From positions 1 through 21,877 of the forward strand of contig JASHVP010000024.1 of NCBI GenBank assembly GCA_030044475.1: DNA of 21,877 nt. Direction: 5' to 3'. Positions 1 through 8,872 of the stretch are shown in pieces; position 1 is the stretch's first letter; every line of letters starts with the position of its first letter. Both the position numbers and the translations under genes were made by a program. Under the pieces are notes generated by a model that had not been told where the DNA came from, ran no database searches, and worked only from the letters and a program-made list of their open reading frames with translations. Source of the stretch: Thermoplasmata archaeon (GTDB lineage Archaea > Thermoplasmatota > Thermoplasmata > Lutacidiplasmatales > UBA184).

Positions 1-158
1 CCCCCCTCCGCAGCTCTCCCGGTGGCCCCGGCGCCGACGCGCTGGCGGCCCAGGTCGACCGGGCGCGCGCCCGGTTGGCGGAGCGCCGCCCCTCCCTCTC
101 CTCGCTCGACCGCTCGGTCGGGCTCGTCGAGGAGCTCGTCTACGGAGTACCAGAATGA
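1..158 (+). CDS. C-terminal fragment of an upstream gene, possibly argininosuccinate lyase
   Basis: The frame with codons starting at position 3 is open from the window edge to a TGA at 156-158 and gives about 51 residues, ending in the sequence VEELVYGVPE. The stretch GGPGADALAAQVDRARARL resembles the extreme C-terminus of argininosuccinate lyases, where a G-G-x-x-P/A segment is followed by a short Arg/Ala-rich helix, but this is too short to be sure. The stop overlaps the ATG of lysW (ATGA at 155-158), so the two genes are translationally coupled and in the same operon. An arginine gene directly upstream would fit a LysW pathway that also makes ornithine. The identity is a guess; that a coding region ends here is much safer. 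Confidence 0.45.
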   Translation, partial: PLRSSPGGPGADALAAQVDRARARLAERRPSLSSLDRSVGLVEELVYGVPE

Positions 159-316
159 CCGAATGCCCCGAATGTGCCGCGACCGTCGCCAACCACGACC
201 TGATCCTGGGGGAGGTCTTCCCCTGCCCGGACTGCGGGACCGAGCTCGAGGTGCTCGCCACCGAGCCGTTCGCGATCCAACCCGCCCCGACCGAGGCCGA
301 GGACTGGGGTGAGTGA
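155..316 (+). CDS. lysW: LysW amino-group carrier protein
   Basis: This 53-residue acidic protein has two zinc-binding knuckles, C4-P-E-C7 and C24-P-D-C27, and ends in EDWGE, the signature tail of LysW. In the family, the gamma-carboxyl of the last Glu is joined to the amino group of 2-aminoadipate (lysine route) or glutamate (ornithine/arginine route). The carrier then protects and presents the substrate to the following enzymes in the cytoplasm. The ATG at 155 overlaps the upstream stop by 4 nt. The reading frame ends at TGA 314-316, overlapping the start of lysX by 8 nt. The length is exactly what is usual for the family. Recognition by the EDWGE tail plus the gene order is essentially unambiguous. 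Confidence 0.96.
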   Translation: MTECPECAATVANHDLILGEVFPCPDCGTELEVLATEPFAIQPAPTEAEDWGE

Positions 317-1156
317 CGGGGTCCGCCTCGGTCTGTTCTACACGATCGTCCGGCCGGAGGAGAAGGCCCTCCTGGCCGCGGCGGAGGCCCGCGGGGTCGC
401 CGTCGACCGCCTTCCCGACGGCGAGGTGACGTTCCCCCTCGAGGCCCCCGCCGGGCTTCCCGACGTCGTGTTGAACCGCTCCGTGAGCCATACGCGGGCG
501 TCGTACGCGGGTCGGGGCTACGCGCACTACGGCGTCCCGACGGTCAACGCGCCCGACGTCGTCGAACTCGCCGGCGACAAGGTCCGGGCGTCGTTCCGGC
601 TCCAGGAGCGGGGGATCCCGACGCCGCGGACGGTCGTCGCCCTGTCGCCCGAGGCCGCCCTCCGGGCGGTCGAGGAGGTCGGCTTCCCGGCGGTGCTGAA
701 GCCGGCGACGGGTTCCTGGGGACGCCTGATGGCGAAGGTCGACTCCGCCCGGGAGGCGGAGCAGGTGATCGAGCACAAGAGCGCCCTCGCCTCGCCGGTC
801 CACTCGGTCTTCTACGTCCAGGAGTTCGTTCCGAAGCCGGACCGGGACCTCCGGGTCTTCGTCGTCGGCTCCGAGGTCGTCGCGGGGATGTACCGCAGCT
901 CGGCGGACTGGCGGACCAACGCCGCCCGCGGGGCCACGACCGCGCCGGTCGAGCTCACGCCCGAACTGACCGAGCTCGCGCTGCGCGCCGCCGAGGCGAT
1001 GGGCGGCGGGGTGCTCGCCGTCGACCTCATGGAGAGCGCCCGCGGGCTCGTCGTCCACGAGGTGAACCCGACGCCCGAGTTCAAGGCGCTGACCGCGGCC
1101 ACCGGGGCCGACGTGGCCGGCCGGATCGTGGAGTACGCCGTGGCCGAGGCCCGTCG

Positions 1157-1160
<4 letters not shown>
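309..1160 (+). CDS. lysX: LysW--2-aminoadipate/glutamate ligase (LysX/ArgX, ATP-grasp)
   Basis: This 283-aa ATP-grasp enzyme of the RimK-like group joins 2-aminoadipate (LysX) or glutamate (ArgX) through its amino group to the C-terminal Glu of LysW, using ATP. Visible features are the N-terminal RimK-like domain, the ATP-grasp start around residues 90-100 (ELAGDKVRASF), the glycine-rich lid segment with VLKPATGSWGR near 120-135, the acidic pair in YVQEFV, the DWRTNAARG segment near 200 that is characteristic of LysX/ArgX, and the metal-binding HEVNPTPEF near the end. The GTG start at 309 lies inside the last codons of lysW (GTGAGTGA), which is typical of coupled translation. I cannot separate LysX from ArgX specificity by eye. 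With only one copy here the enzyme may serve both substrates. Confidence 0.93.
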
Positions 1161-2182
<1,022 letters not shown>

Positions 2183-2189
2183 GCGGTCG

Positions 2190-2987
2190 ATGACGACGGT
2201 CGTGAAGCTCGGCGGGGCCGCGGGGAACGCCCTCGGCCCGATCGTCGACGAGTTGGCGGCGGGGACGCCGCCCGTCGTGGTCGTGCACGGCGGTTCGGCG
2301 GAGGTCGACCGGCTGGCCACGGCGCTGGGCCGGCCGTCGGAGTACCTGACGTCGCCGAGCGGTGTCGTCTCCCGCCGCTGCGACCCCGAGGACCTCGACA
2401 TCGTCACGCTGGCGCTCGCCGGTCGGGTCCAGACCGAGGTCGTGCGGGCGCTCGGCGCCCACGGGGTGCGGGCGATCGGACTGAGCGGGGTCGATGGTCG
2501 GCTGCTCCTCGCCCACCGACGGCGCGGGGTGCGCGCGGTCGTCGACGGTCGCATCGTCCATCGGTCGAACGACCGCTCCGGGTCGGTCGAGGCCGTCGAC
2601 GCGGACCTGCTGCGGACCCTCCTCGGCGCCGGTCTCGTCCCGGTCGTCGGTCCCCCGGCGGTGACCGCAGAGGGCGAGGTCGTCAACGTGGACGCCGACC
2701 GGGTCGCCGCGGAGGTGGCGGCCGCGCTCGGCGCCGACGCGCTCGTCCTGCTGACGAACGTCCCGGGCCTCCTCCGCCGGGTCGACGACCCGACGAGCGT
2801 GATCCCCCGCATCGCCCGGGACCGGTTCGAGGAGTTCCTTCCGCTCGCCCACGGCCGGATGAAGAAGAAGCTCCTGGCCGCCCAGGCGGCCCTCGCGGGC
2901 GGGGTCGGGCGCGTCGCCATCGCCGCGTCGGCCCACGTCCCGCCGATCGCCCGCGCTCTGGCGGGCGACGGGACGGTGATCGCATGA
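2190..2987 (+). CDS. lysZ: LysW-aminoadipate/glutamate kinase (LysZ/ArgB)
   Basis: This 265-aa amino-acid kinase (ArgB-like) phosphorylates the side-chain carboxyl of the LysW-bound substrate with ATP. The N-terminal VVKLGGAAGN carries the catalytic Lys (K6), VVVVHGGSAEVD at about 29-40 binds phosphate, and LVPVVGPP, VNVDADRVAAEVAAAL and the ATP-lysine region GRMKKKLLAA follow in family order. The gene starts 7 nt after the lysY stop, the only non-overlapping junction in the cluster, and ends with a 4-nt overlap (ATGA) into lysJ. The specificity (aminoadipate, glutamate or both) cannot be read from sequence alone. Confidence 0.95.
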   Translation: MTTVVKLGGAAGNALGPIVDELAAGTPPVVVVHGGSAEVDRLATALGRPSEYLTSPSGVVSRRCDPEDLDIVTLALAGRVQTEVVRALGAHGVRAIGLSGVDGRLLLAHRRRGVRAVVDGRIVHRSNDRSGSVEAVDADLLRTLLGAGLVPVVGPPAVTAEGEVVNVDADRVAAEVAAALGADALVLLTNVPGLLRRVDDPTSVIPRIARDRFEEFLPLAHGRMKKKLLAAQAALAGGVGRVAIAASAHVPPIARALAGDGTVIA

Positions 2988-4144
2988 GCGAGGCGACCGC
3001 CCCGACGGGTCCCGAGTTCGGCGAAGGTACGCACCGGACGCTCACGATCGTCCGGGGCGAGGGGGCGCGGCTCTGGGACGCGGACGGCCGGTCGTACGTC
3101 GACCTCGGCGCCTCCCACGGGGTCGGGAACCTCGGGGCGTCCCCGCCGGAGGTCGTCGCGGCCGTCGCCGAGCAGGCGCGGACGCTGCTGTACCTGGGCA
3201 CCGGCTACGGGAACCCGGTCCGCGACGACTTCCTCGCGGCGCTCCTCCGCCTCCTCCCGCCGTCGTTCGGGCGGGTCTTCCTTTCCAACTCCGGGACCGA
3301 GTCGGTGGAGGCGGCGATCAAGATCGCCCGTTCGGCGACCGGGCGACCGAAGGTCGTCGCGGCGATGCGTGGCTTCCACGGTCGGACCCTCGGGGCGCTC
3401 AGCGCCACCTGGCGGAAGGAGCTGCGCGCCCCGTTCGAGCCGCTGGTGCCGGAGTTCGTGCATGTCCCGTTCAACGACCCGGCGGCGGTCGAGGCGGCGG
3501 TCGACGAGCGGACGGCGCTGGTCCTCCTGGAGCCGGTCCAAGGCGAGGGCGGCGTCCACGTCGCGACGGGGGAGTTCCTCCGGGCCGCCCGCGCGGCGGC
3601 CGACCGATCCGGGGCGCTCCTCGGGTTCGACGAGGTTCAGACGGGGGTCGGCCGGACCGGGCGGATGTTCGCGTTCGAGCATTGGGGCGTCGTCCCCGAC
3701 GTGCTCACCCTGGCGAAGTCCCTCGCCGGCGGGGTGCCGATCGGAGCGACGGTGACCACCCCCGAGGTGGAAGCCCGGTTCCGCGGCAGCCACCACTCGA
3801 CGTTCGGCGGGAACCCCCTCGCCTGCGCGGCCGGCCTCGCCGCCCTGCGCGTCGCCGTCCGCGACCGTCTGCCGGAGCGGGCGGAGCGACTCGGCCGGCA
3901 CGCCCTCGATCGCCTGGCCGGGCTCCCCTCCGACCGGGTCCGGGAGGTCCGCGGCCTCGGCCTCCTCCTCGGGGTCGACCTCCGGGAGCGCGTCGCTCCC
4001 GCGCTCGCGGCGCTCGAGGCGAGGGGGTTCCTCGCCCTCCCGGCCGGCGCCACGGTCCTGCGCCTGCTCCCGCCGCTCGTCATCGAGGAGGCCGATTGGG
4101 ACGCCGGGCTCGCCGCGGTCCGCGAGGTGGTCGCCGGTGGATGA
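2984..4144 (+). CDS. lysJ: LysW-aminoadipate/glutamate semialdehyde aminotransferase (LysJ/ArgD)
   Basis: This 386-aa class III PLP-dependent aminotransferase of the ArgD family converts the carrier-bound semialdehyde to LysW-lysine or LysW-ornithine with glutamate as amino donor. Landmarks are the pyridine-binding SNSGTESVEAAIK near 101-113, GFHGRT near 130-135, the cofactor Asp and Gln in FDEVQTG (D216, Q219), the Schiff-base lysine K245 in LTLAKSLAGG, and STFGGNPLACAAG near 273-285. All expected catalytic residues are present and the length is normal. The ATG overlaps the lysZ stop by 4 nt, and the 3' end overlaps lysK by 8 nt. Confidence 0.95.
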   Translation: MSEATAPTGPEFGEGTHRTLTIVRGEGARLWDADGRSYVDLGASHGVGNLGASPPEVVAAVAEQARTLLYLGTGYGNPVRDDFLAALLRLLPPSFGRVFLSNSGTESVEAAIKIARSATGRPKVVAAMRGFHGRTLGALSATWRKELRAPFEPLVPEFVHVPFNDPAAVEAAVDERTALVLLEPVQGEGGVHVATGEFLRAARAAADRSGALLGFDEVQTGVGRTGRMFAFEHWGVVPDVLTLAKSLAGGVPIGATVTTPEVEARFRGSHHSTFGGNPLACAAGLAALRVAVRDRLPERAERLGRHALDRLAGLPSDRVREVRGLGLLLGVDLRERVAPALAALEARGFLALPAGATVLRLLPPLVIEEADWDAGLAAVREVVAGG

Positions 4145-5201
4145 GGCGGCGGTCCTCGAGCGGCTGGTCGCCCGGTACAGCCCGTCCGGGGCGGAGCGGG
4201 CGGCGGTGTGGGAGTTCGTCCGGATCGCCCGGGAACTCGGGTACCGCGCCCGCGTCGACGCCGTGGGGAACGGGCTCGCGGTCCGGGGGTCGGGTCGGCC
4301 GGAGACGTTGTTTCTCGGGCACATCGACACCGTCGAGGGGCGGCTGCCCGTTCGCCGGGCGGGTGGTCGGGTGCACGGCCGGGGGTCGGTCGACGCCAAG
4401 GGCCCGCTCGCGGCGGCGCTGCTCGCCGGGTCGGACTTCTCGGGCCCCGGCCGGTACACCGTGGTCGCCGCGGTCGGGGAGGAGACCGACAGCCGCGGCG
4501 CCCGCCATCTCGCGCGCCGCCCGGCGCCCGATGCCCTGATCGCCGGGGAGCCGAGCGGGTGGAGCGGCGTGACGGTCGGCTACAAGGGCGAGCTCCGGAT
4601 CGAAGCGACGTTCCGGTCCCATCGGACCCACTATTCCTCCCCCTACCCCACCGCCGCCGACGTGGCGGTCGACTGGGTCGGGGCCGTCCGGTCGTTCGCG
4701 ACGGCCCGGGCCGGCGCGTCGCCGTTCCGGTCCCTCACGACGAAGGTCGTCGGGCTGCACGGCCAGACCCCGGGGGACGACGAGGTGGCCCGGGTCACCG
4801 TGGACTTCCGACTTCCTCCGGGTCTCTCCACCACGGAACTCCTCGGGGCCCTCCCGCGCGAGCCCGGGCGACCGTCCCTGGCCGTGACGGTCCGCGTCGA
4901 GCCGGTCGAGGTCCCGCGGACGAATCCGGTCGTGCTCGCCCTCGAGGCCGGGATCCGGGCCGAAGGAGCGCGGCCGACGCTGTGGCGGAAGGCCGGTACC
5001 TCCGACCTCAACCTCGTCGTGCCGCGCTGGAGGGTCCCGGGGGCGGCCTACGGGCCCGGCGACGCCCGCCTGGACCACACCGCCCGCGAGGCGGTCGCGG
5101 TCCGGGACCTGCGCCGCTCGGTCCGCGTCCTGCGGTCCACGCTGGCGCAGCTCGGCGCGGGCGGCCCGGCTACTCCTCGACGATCGGGCGCCGGTGCTTG
5201 A
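4137..5201 (+). CDS. lysK: LysW-lysine/ornithine hydrolase (LysK)
   Basis: This 354-aa M20-family zinc hydrolase releases the finished lysine or ornithine from LysW, the last step of the carrier pathway. The di-metal site is visible: H62 and D64 in FLGHIDTVEG, D86 in GSVDAKGPLAA, the E115-E116 pair in VGEETDSRG, E138 in AGEPSGW, and the C-terminal GDARLDHTAREAV with the last His ligand. The GTG start at 4137 lies within lysJ (8-nt overlap). The 3' end runs 32 nt into the convergently transcribed pirin gene (overlap 5170-5201), so the two mRNAs are antisense at their tails. No clear terminator is present at this junction. Confidence 0.94.
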   Translation: MDEAAVLERLVARYSPSGAERAAVWEFVRIARELGYRARVDAVGNGLAVRGSGRPETLFLGHIDTVEGRLPVRRAGGRVHGRGSVDAKGPLAAALLAGSDFSGPGRYTVVAAVGEETDSRGARHLARRPAPDALIAGEPSGWSGVTVGYKGELRIEATFRSHRTHYSSPYPTAADVAVDWVGAVRSFATARAGASPFRSLTTKVVGLHGQTPGDDEVARVTVDFRLPPGLSTTELLGALPREPGRPSLAVTVRVEPVEVPRTNPVVLALEAGIRAEGARPTLWRKAGTSDLNLVVPRWRVPGAAYGPGDARLDHTAREAVAVRDLRRSVRVLRSTLAQLGAGGPATPRRSGAGA

Positions 5202-6045
5202 TGAAGTCGCCGTGCTCGAGCTCCCGGACGGCGTCCCGGAGCTGGTCCCGGGTGTTCATGACGATCGGGCCGTACCAGGCGACCGGTTCGTGGAGCGGCC
5301 GGCCGGAGACGAGCAGGAAACGGAGCCCGGCGTCGCCGGCGGTCGCGCGGACCGCGTCGCCGCTCCCGAACAGGACGGTCTCGCCGCTCGCGACGGGCGC
5401 CCCGTCGTGGCCGTCGAACCGGCCTCCCCCGTCGATGGCGTGGGCGAAGACCGTGTGCCCGGGATGGGTCGGCCAGGAGAACGAGCCGCCGGCCGGCACG
5501 GTCACGTCGAGGTACGTCGGGTCGACCGGGATCCCTTGGACGGGGCCCTCGACGCCGCCGAACGACCCCGCGACGACCTTGACGAGGTCCCCGGTGTCGG
5601 TGCGGACCTCGGGGATCTCGCCGGCCGTCAGCCCGCGGTAAGCGGGGACGGACATCTTCTCCGCGGCGGGCAAGTTCACCCAGAGCTGGAACCCGGACAT
5701 CGCCCCTTCGGTGCGCTGCGGCATCTCCTGGTGGATGATCCCGCTCCCCGAGTTCATCCACTGGACGTCGCCGGGCCCGATCACCCCTTCGTTGCCGAGC
5801 GTGTCGCCATGGGCCACGCGGCCGCCGAGCACGTAGGTGACGGTCTCGATGCCCCGATGGGGGTGCCAGGGGAACCCGGCGAGATAGTCCGCCGGATTCG
5901 TCGAGCCGAACCGGTCGAGCAGGAGGAACGGGTCGAACAGGGGCACTTCGGCGTTGGAGAACGAGCGACGGAGCCGGACGCCGGCGCCCTCGAGCGTGGG
6001 CACGCCCGGGAAGCGGCGGACGACGGATCGGACGGGGTCGGTCAT
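5170..6045 (-). CDS. Pirin-family bicupin protein
   Basis: This 291-aa protein of the pirin family is a cytoplasmic two-cupin protein with one mononuclear metal site. Some members oxidise flavonols such as quercetin; others act as redox-sensing regulators. The N-terminal cupin has the family signature: FDPFLLLDRFG near 38-47, the ligands H61 and H63 in the HPHRGIETVTY segment, and H105 and E107 in IIHQEMP. This His/His/His/Glu set has the same spacing as characterised pirins. The C-terminal cupin (about 170-290) is more degenerate, as usual. The ATG at 6045 is directly preceded by an AT-rich promoter with a perfect 8-bp inverted repeat. The gene lies 79 nt downstream of amt on the same strand but seems to have its own promoter. 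The in vivo substrate is unknown. Confidence 0.92.
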   Translation of the reverse strand: MTDPVRSVVRRFPGVPTLEGAGVRLRRSFSNAEVPLFDPFLLLDRFGSTNPADYLAGFPWHPHRGIETVTYVLGGRVAHGDTLGNEGVIGPGDVQWMNSGSGIIHQEMPQRTEGAMSGFQLWVNLPAAEKMSVPAYRGLTAGEIPEVRTDTGDLVKVVAGSFGGVEGPVQGIPVDPTYLDVTVPAGGSFSWPTHPGHTVFAHAIDGGGRFDGHDGAPVASGETVLFGSGDAVRATAGDAGLRFLLVSGRPLHEPVAWYGPIVMNTRDQLRDAVRELEHGDFIKHRRPIVEE

Positions 6046-6084
6046 GGAAGTAACCTCGCTCTATTCAATTACTTTGGGTTACTT
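6046..6084 (-). promoter_or_regulatory. Pirin promoter with operator-like inverted repeat
   Basis: Perfect 8-bp inverted repeat: AAGTAACC at 6048-6055 and GGTTACTT at 6077-6084 (+ strand), separated by 21 nt. Between the arms, on the minus strand, is an AT-rich tract (AAAGTAATTGAATAG) that would serve as a TATA box about 22-27 nt upstream of the ATG at 6045. One arm therefore overlaps the upstream BRE-like position and the other sits at the transcription start. This arrangement suits a dimeric regulator occluding the promoter. A weak hairpin after amt is the alternative reading. Confidence 0.55.
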
Positions 6085-6124
6085 AAGGAGGAGGGGGCGC
6101 CCGAGCGACCCGGTCGGCGGGGGC

Positions 6125-7432
6125 TCAGAGGTCGGTCGGGGCGCCCGCGGGCTCGGGCCCGGGGGCCGGGGTGATCCCGCCGAACAGCTTCGCGAGGGCC
6201 GCCACGGTGAGGAACGAGAGGGCGAAGACCGTCGCCATCACCACGACGATCCCGAACAGTTCGATCCCGAACTGGTGGACCGCGGGCAGGCCCCCGCCGA
6301 AGAGGAGGCCGTTCGGCAGCCCCGCCGCCCCGGCGGGACCCGCGAACTGGGTCTGCGCGAAGAAGGCGATCATCGCGACGCCGAACAGGCCGCCGACCAG
6401 GTGGCCGGGCACGAGGCCGACGGGGTCGGTGAACCAACTCAAGCGGGAGCACCAGATCTCGGCGGCGACGAACACGGGACCGGCGAGCAGCCCGAGCAGG
6501 AGCGCGCTGCCGGGGCTGACGAAGCCCGCGAGCGGGGTGATCACGATGAGGCCCATCAGGACCCCGTTCCCCGCATCGACGAGGGAGGGTGCCTTCCGCG
6601 TGACGGCGGCGGTCGCGGCGAGCACCGAGAGCATCGCGCCCGACGCCGCGAGGAACGTCGTCAGGACGACGACGATCGCCTCGTCGTTGAACTGCAACAC
6701 GCTCCCCGGGTTGAAGCCGAACCACCCGACCCAGAGGAGCAGGATGGCGAGCGTGAACCAGGCCGGACGGACGTTCAGCGAGACCGCGGCCGAACGGGAC
6801 AGCCCGCGGGCCCGCTCCTCGCGCCAGATCTGCACCAGGACGCCGAGTCCGGCCGCCCCGGCGGCGCCGTGGACCACCAGTCCGCCGGCGAAGTCGACCA
6901 TCCCCATCTTCGCGAGCCAGCCGCTCGGGTTCCAGATCCACGCCGCCGGCAGGTTCCAGATGATCGCGAAGTAGACGATCGTGTAGACCGCGATGACCGA
7001 GCTCTTCACCTTGCGCAGGAAGACGACCCCGACCAGCGCCAGGGTCACCGCGGCGAACGCCGTCTCGAACAGGAAGTACGTCCCGACGGCGAGCCCGGTG
7101 CCCGTGTAGGCGGGCCCCATCGACCACCAGGTGTCGGTGACGGGGTTGCCGGCACTCGAGGTGAATCCCCCGAGGAACAGTCCCGGGGCGTAGAACGGGT
7201 TGCCGATGAGGCCGTGCCACGTCGGGGCGAAGGCGGTGTTGAACCCGACCGCCGCCATCACCACGAGCGCCGCCCCGGTGAAGTAGAGCGTCTTGTACAG
7301 GCTGTAGGCGAACGACGCGCCGAGCTCGCCGACCTCCAGGAGGCCGACGGAGACGGTCATCGTGAAGACGAGGAGCCCGGCGAGCAGGACCCAGAGGTTG
7401 TTGACCAGGATCTGGTACGTCGCCTCGATCAC
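6125..7432 (-). CDS. amt: Ammonium transporter (Amt family)
   Basis: This 435-aa polytopic membrane protein conducts ammonium across the cytoplasmic membrane. It has about eleven hydrophobic helices. Diagnostic segments are the ETAFAAVTLALVG helix around 123-135, the tryptophan segment AWIWNPSGWL near 164-173, DFAGGLVVHGAAG with D180 and pore H188, ILLLWVGWFGFNPGS near 230-244, and DPVGLVPGHLVGG with H324. The D180/H188/H324 trio corresponds to the conserved Asp and twin His of AmtB. The GTG start at 7432 is the first in-frame start before the helix. No glnK/P-II gene is next to it in this window, unlike many amt loci. The divergent neighbour is thrC, with a 180-nt shared spacer. Confidence 0.95.
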   Translation of the reverse strand: MIEATYQILVNNLWVLLAGLLVFTMTVSVGLLEVGELGASFAYSLYKTLYFTGAALVVMAAVGFNTAFAPTWHGLIGNPFYAPGLFLGGFTSSAGNPVTDTWWSMGPAYTGTGLAVGTYFLFETAFAAVTLALVGVVFLRKVKSSVIAVYTIVYFAIIWNLPAAWIWNPSGWLAKMGMVDFAGGLVVHGAAGAAGLGVLVQIWREERARGLSRSAAVSLNVRPAWFTLAILLLWVGWFGFNPGSVLQFNDEAIVVVLTTFLAASGAMLSVLAATAAVTRKAPSLVDAGNGVLMGLIVITPLAGFVSPGSALLLGLLAGPVFVAAEIWCSRLSWFTDPVGLVPGHLVGGLFGVAMIAFFAQTQFAGPAGAAGLPNGLLFGGGLPAVHQFGIELFGIVVVMATVFALSFLTVAALAKLFGGITPAPGPEPAGAPTDL

Positions 7433-7539
7433 GTGCCCCTCCCGACGGCCGACCGGACGGGACCGGGGAGCGCCCGGCCGAGTCCCGGGGGTCGGTGCAT
7501 CCGGGGCCGAGGCGTCACCGGCCCGCTCTCGCGCCGGCC

Positions 7540-7550
7540 CGCCCTATTTG
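7540..7550 (-). promoter_or_regulatory. Possible amt promoter (TATA-like element)
   Basis: In an otherwise very GC-rich 180-nt spacer, the only AT-rich island reads CAAATAGGG on the minus strand (about 7541-7549). A start site about 26 nt downstream would give an amt leader of roughly 85 nt. No second element closer to the amt start was found, so this is a tentative assignment. Confidence 0.3.
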
Positions 7551-7584
7551 AACTCACTTCCATCCGAACGGAGGGGGCGGACCG

Positions 7585-7590
7585 TTATCG
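7585..7590 (+). promoter_or_regulatory. Leaderless-type TATA element of threonine synthase
   Basis: The hexamer TTATCG is centred about 25-26 nt upstream of the GTG start at 7613. There is no Shine-Dalgarno sequence in between. The position matches an archaeal TATA box for a transcript that starts at or within a few nt of the start codon. Confidence 0.55.
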
Positions 7591-7612
7591 CCGAGCGCCC
7601 GCATGGTCCGAC

Positions 7613-8788
7613 GTGGCGGAGACGGGCTCGCTGCTGACCTCCCTCGAGTGCCGGGCCTGCTGCACCGAGGTCGAGGCCGACCGTCCGGCCACCGTCTGCC
7701 CGACCTGCGGACTCGCGCTGTTCGCCACCTACCGGACCGAGTCCCTCGACGTGGGGCGCTGGCGCCGGCAGCTGGCCGAGCGGGCCCCGTCGCTCTGGAG
7801 GTATCGGGAGCTGCTCCCCGTCCGGGCGACGGAGCACCTCACGACGCTCGGGGAGGGGGGGACCCCCATCCTCCCGCTCGGACCGATCGACGAGGCGGAG
7901 GGGCTCGCGCTCTCGGTGAAGGACGACGGCGGCCTCCCGACGGGGTCGTTCAAGGCGCGCGGCATGGCGGTCGCGGTCTCGCGCGCGCGGGAGCTCGGGA
8001 TCGGCACGGTGTTCGTTCCGAGCGCGGGCAACGCCGGCGTCGCCCTCGCGGCCTATGGCGCCCGGGCCGGGCGGACCGTGCGGGTCTACCTCCCCGCGTC
8101 GACCCCCGAACCGATGCGGCGCGCCTGCCGGCGCTACGGGGCCGAGCTCACGACCGTAGCGGGCACGCTCCGAGAGGCGGGCGCCGAGGCCCGCCGACGG
8201 GAGGCCGGGACGGGGGCGTTCGACCTCTCGACGCTCCGCGAGCCGTACCGGGCCGAGGGAAAGAAGACGATGGGACTCGAGATTTGGGAGCAGACCCCGG
8301 GGGACGAGTTCCCCGACGCGATCGTCTATCCGACCGGCGGCGGCACCGGGATCGTCGGGATGGACCGGGCGTTCCGCACGCTCGAGGAGCTCGGGCTCCT
8401 CGACCGGGTCCCGCGACTGTACGCGGTCCAGCCGGAGGGGTGCGCCCCGATCGTCCGCGCCCTGCGCACGGACTCGCCTCGGGCCGAGCCGTGGGAGACG
8501 CCGACCACCGTCGCCCCCGGCCTGACGGTCCCCGCCCCGTTCTCGTCCGAACGGATCCTGGAGGCGATCCGTCGCAGCGGGGGGAGCGGCGTGACCGTCA
8601 CGGATGCCGAGATCGTCGCGGCCGTCGACACGCTCGCCCGACGGCACGGCGTTTCGGCCTCGCCGGAGGGAGCCGCGCCGTACGCCGCGATCCCCCACCT
8701 GCTCCGCGAGCGGCACGTCCGGCCCGGAGAGCGGATCCTGCTCTACAACACGGGAAGCGGCATCCCGTTCTGGGCGACTCCGACGTGA
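7613..8788 (+). CDS. thrC: Threonine synthase, PLP fold-type II
   Basis: This 391-aa enzyme converts O-phosphohomoserine to threonine with PLP. It begins with an N-terminal zinc ribbon (C13-x2-C16, C29-x2-C32), as in many archaeal ThrC. It then has GEGGTP at 80-85, the Schiff-base K114 in PTGSFKARG, PSAGNAGVALAAYGARAG, STLREPYRAEGKKTMG, the phosphate-cup YPTGGGTGIVGM, and a final YNTGSG. The catalytic segment is SFKARG rather than the more usual SFKDRG; this variant is common in one branch annotated as threonine synthase, so a related PLP lyase or synthase activity cannot be excluded. I chose the GTG at 7613 because a TATA-like hexamer lies 25 nt upstream and the zinc ribbon starts just after. 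The frame is open far upstream over antisense amt, but that part is not coding. Confidence 0.9.
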   Translation: MAETGSLLTSLECRACCTEVEADRPATVCPTCGLALFATYRTESLDVGRWRRQLAERAPSLWRYRELLPVRATEHLTTLGEGGTPILPLGPIDEAEGLALSVKDDGGLPTGSFKARGMAVAVSRARELGIGTVFVPSAGNAGVALAAYGARAGRTVRVYLPASTPEPMRRACRRYGAELTTVAGTLREAGAEARRREAGTGAFDLSTLREPYRAEGKKTMGLEIWEQTPGDEFPDAIVYPTGGGTGIVGMDRAFRTLEELGLLDRVPRLYAVQPEGCAPIVRALRTDSPRAEPWETPTTVAPGLTVPAPFSSERILEAIRRSGGSGVTVTDAEIVAAVDTLARRHGVSASPEGAAPYAAIPHLLRERHVRPGERILLYNTGSGIPFWATPT

Positions 8789-8841
8789 GCGGCGGTTCGC
8801 CGGCTCCGGCGACTCCGTCCGGCTTCCGCTCGGCCGACAGG

Positions 8842-8848
8842 TTCATCC
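8842..8848 (+). promoter_or_regulatory. Leaderless-type TATA element of the zinc-domain membrane protein
   Basis: TTCATCC at 8842-8848 (core TCATCC) is centred about 27-28 nt upstream of the GTG at 8873. It matches the TCATCC elements found at the same distance before two other genes in the window. Confidence 0.4.
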
Positions 8849-8872
8849 TCCGTCGCCCCGCGGACGAGGGTC

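Noticed and set aside
5954..7612. Long upstream extension of the threonine synthase frame
   Set aside because: It runs antisense through pirin and amt, is low-complexity and charged, and a TATA-like element and zinc ribbon place the real start at 7613.
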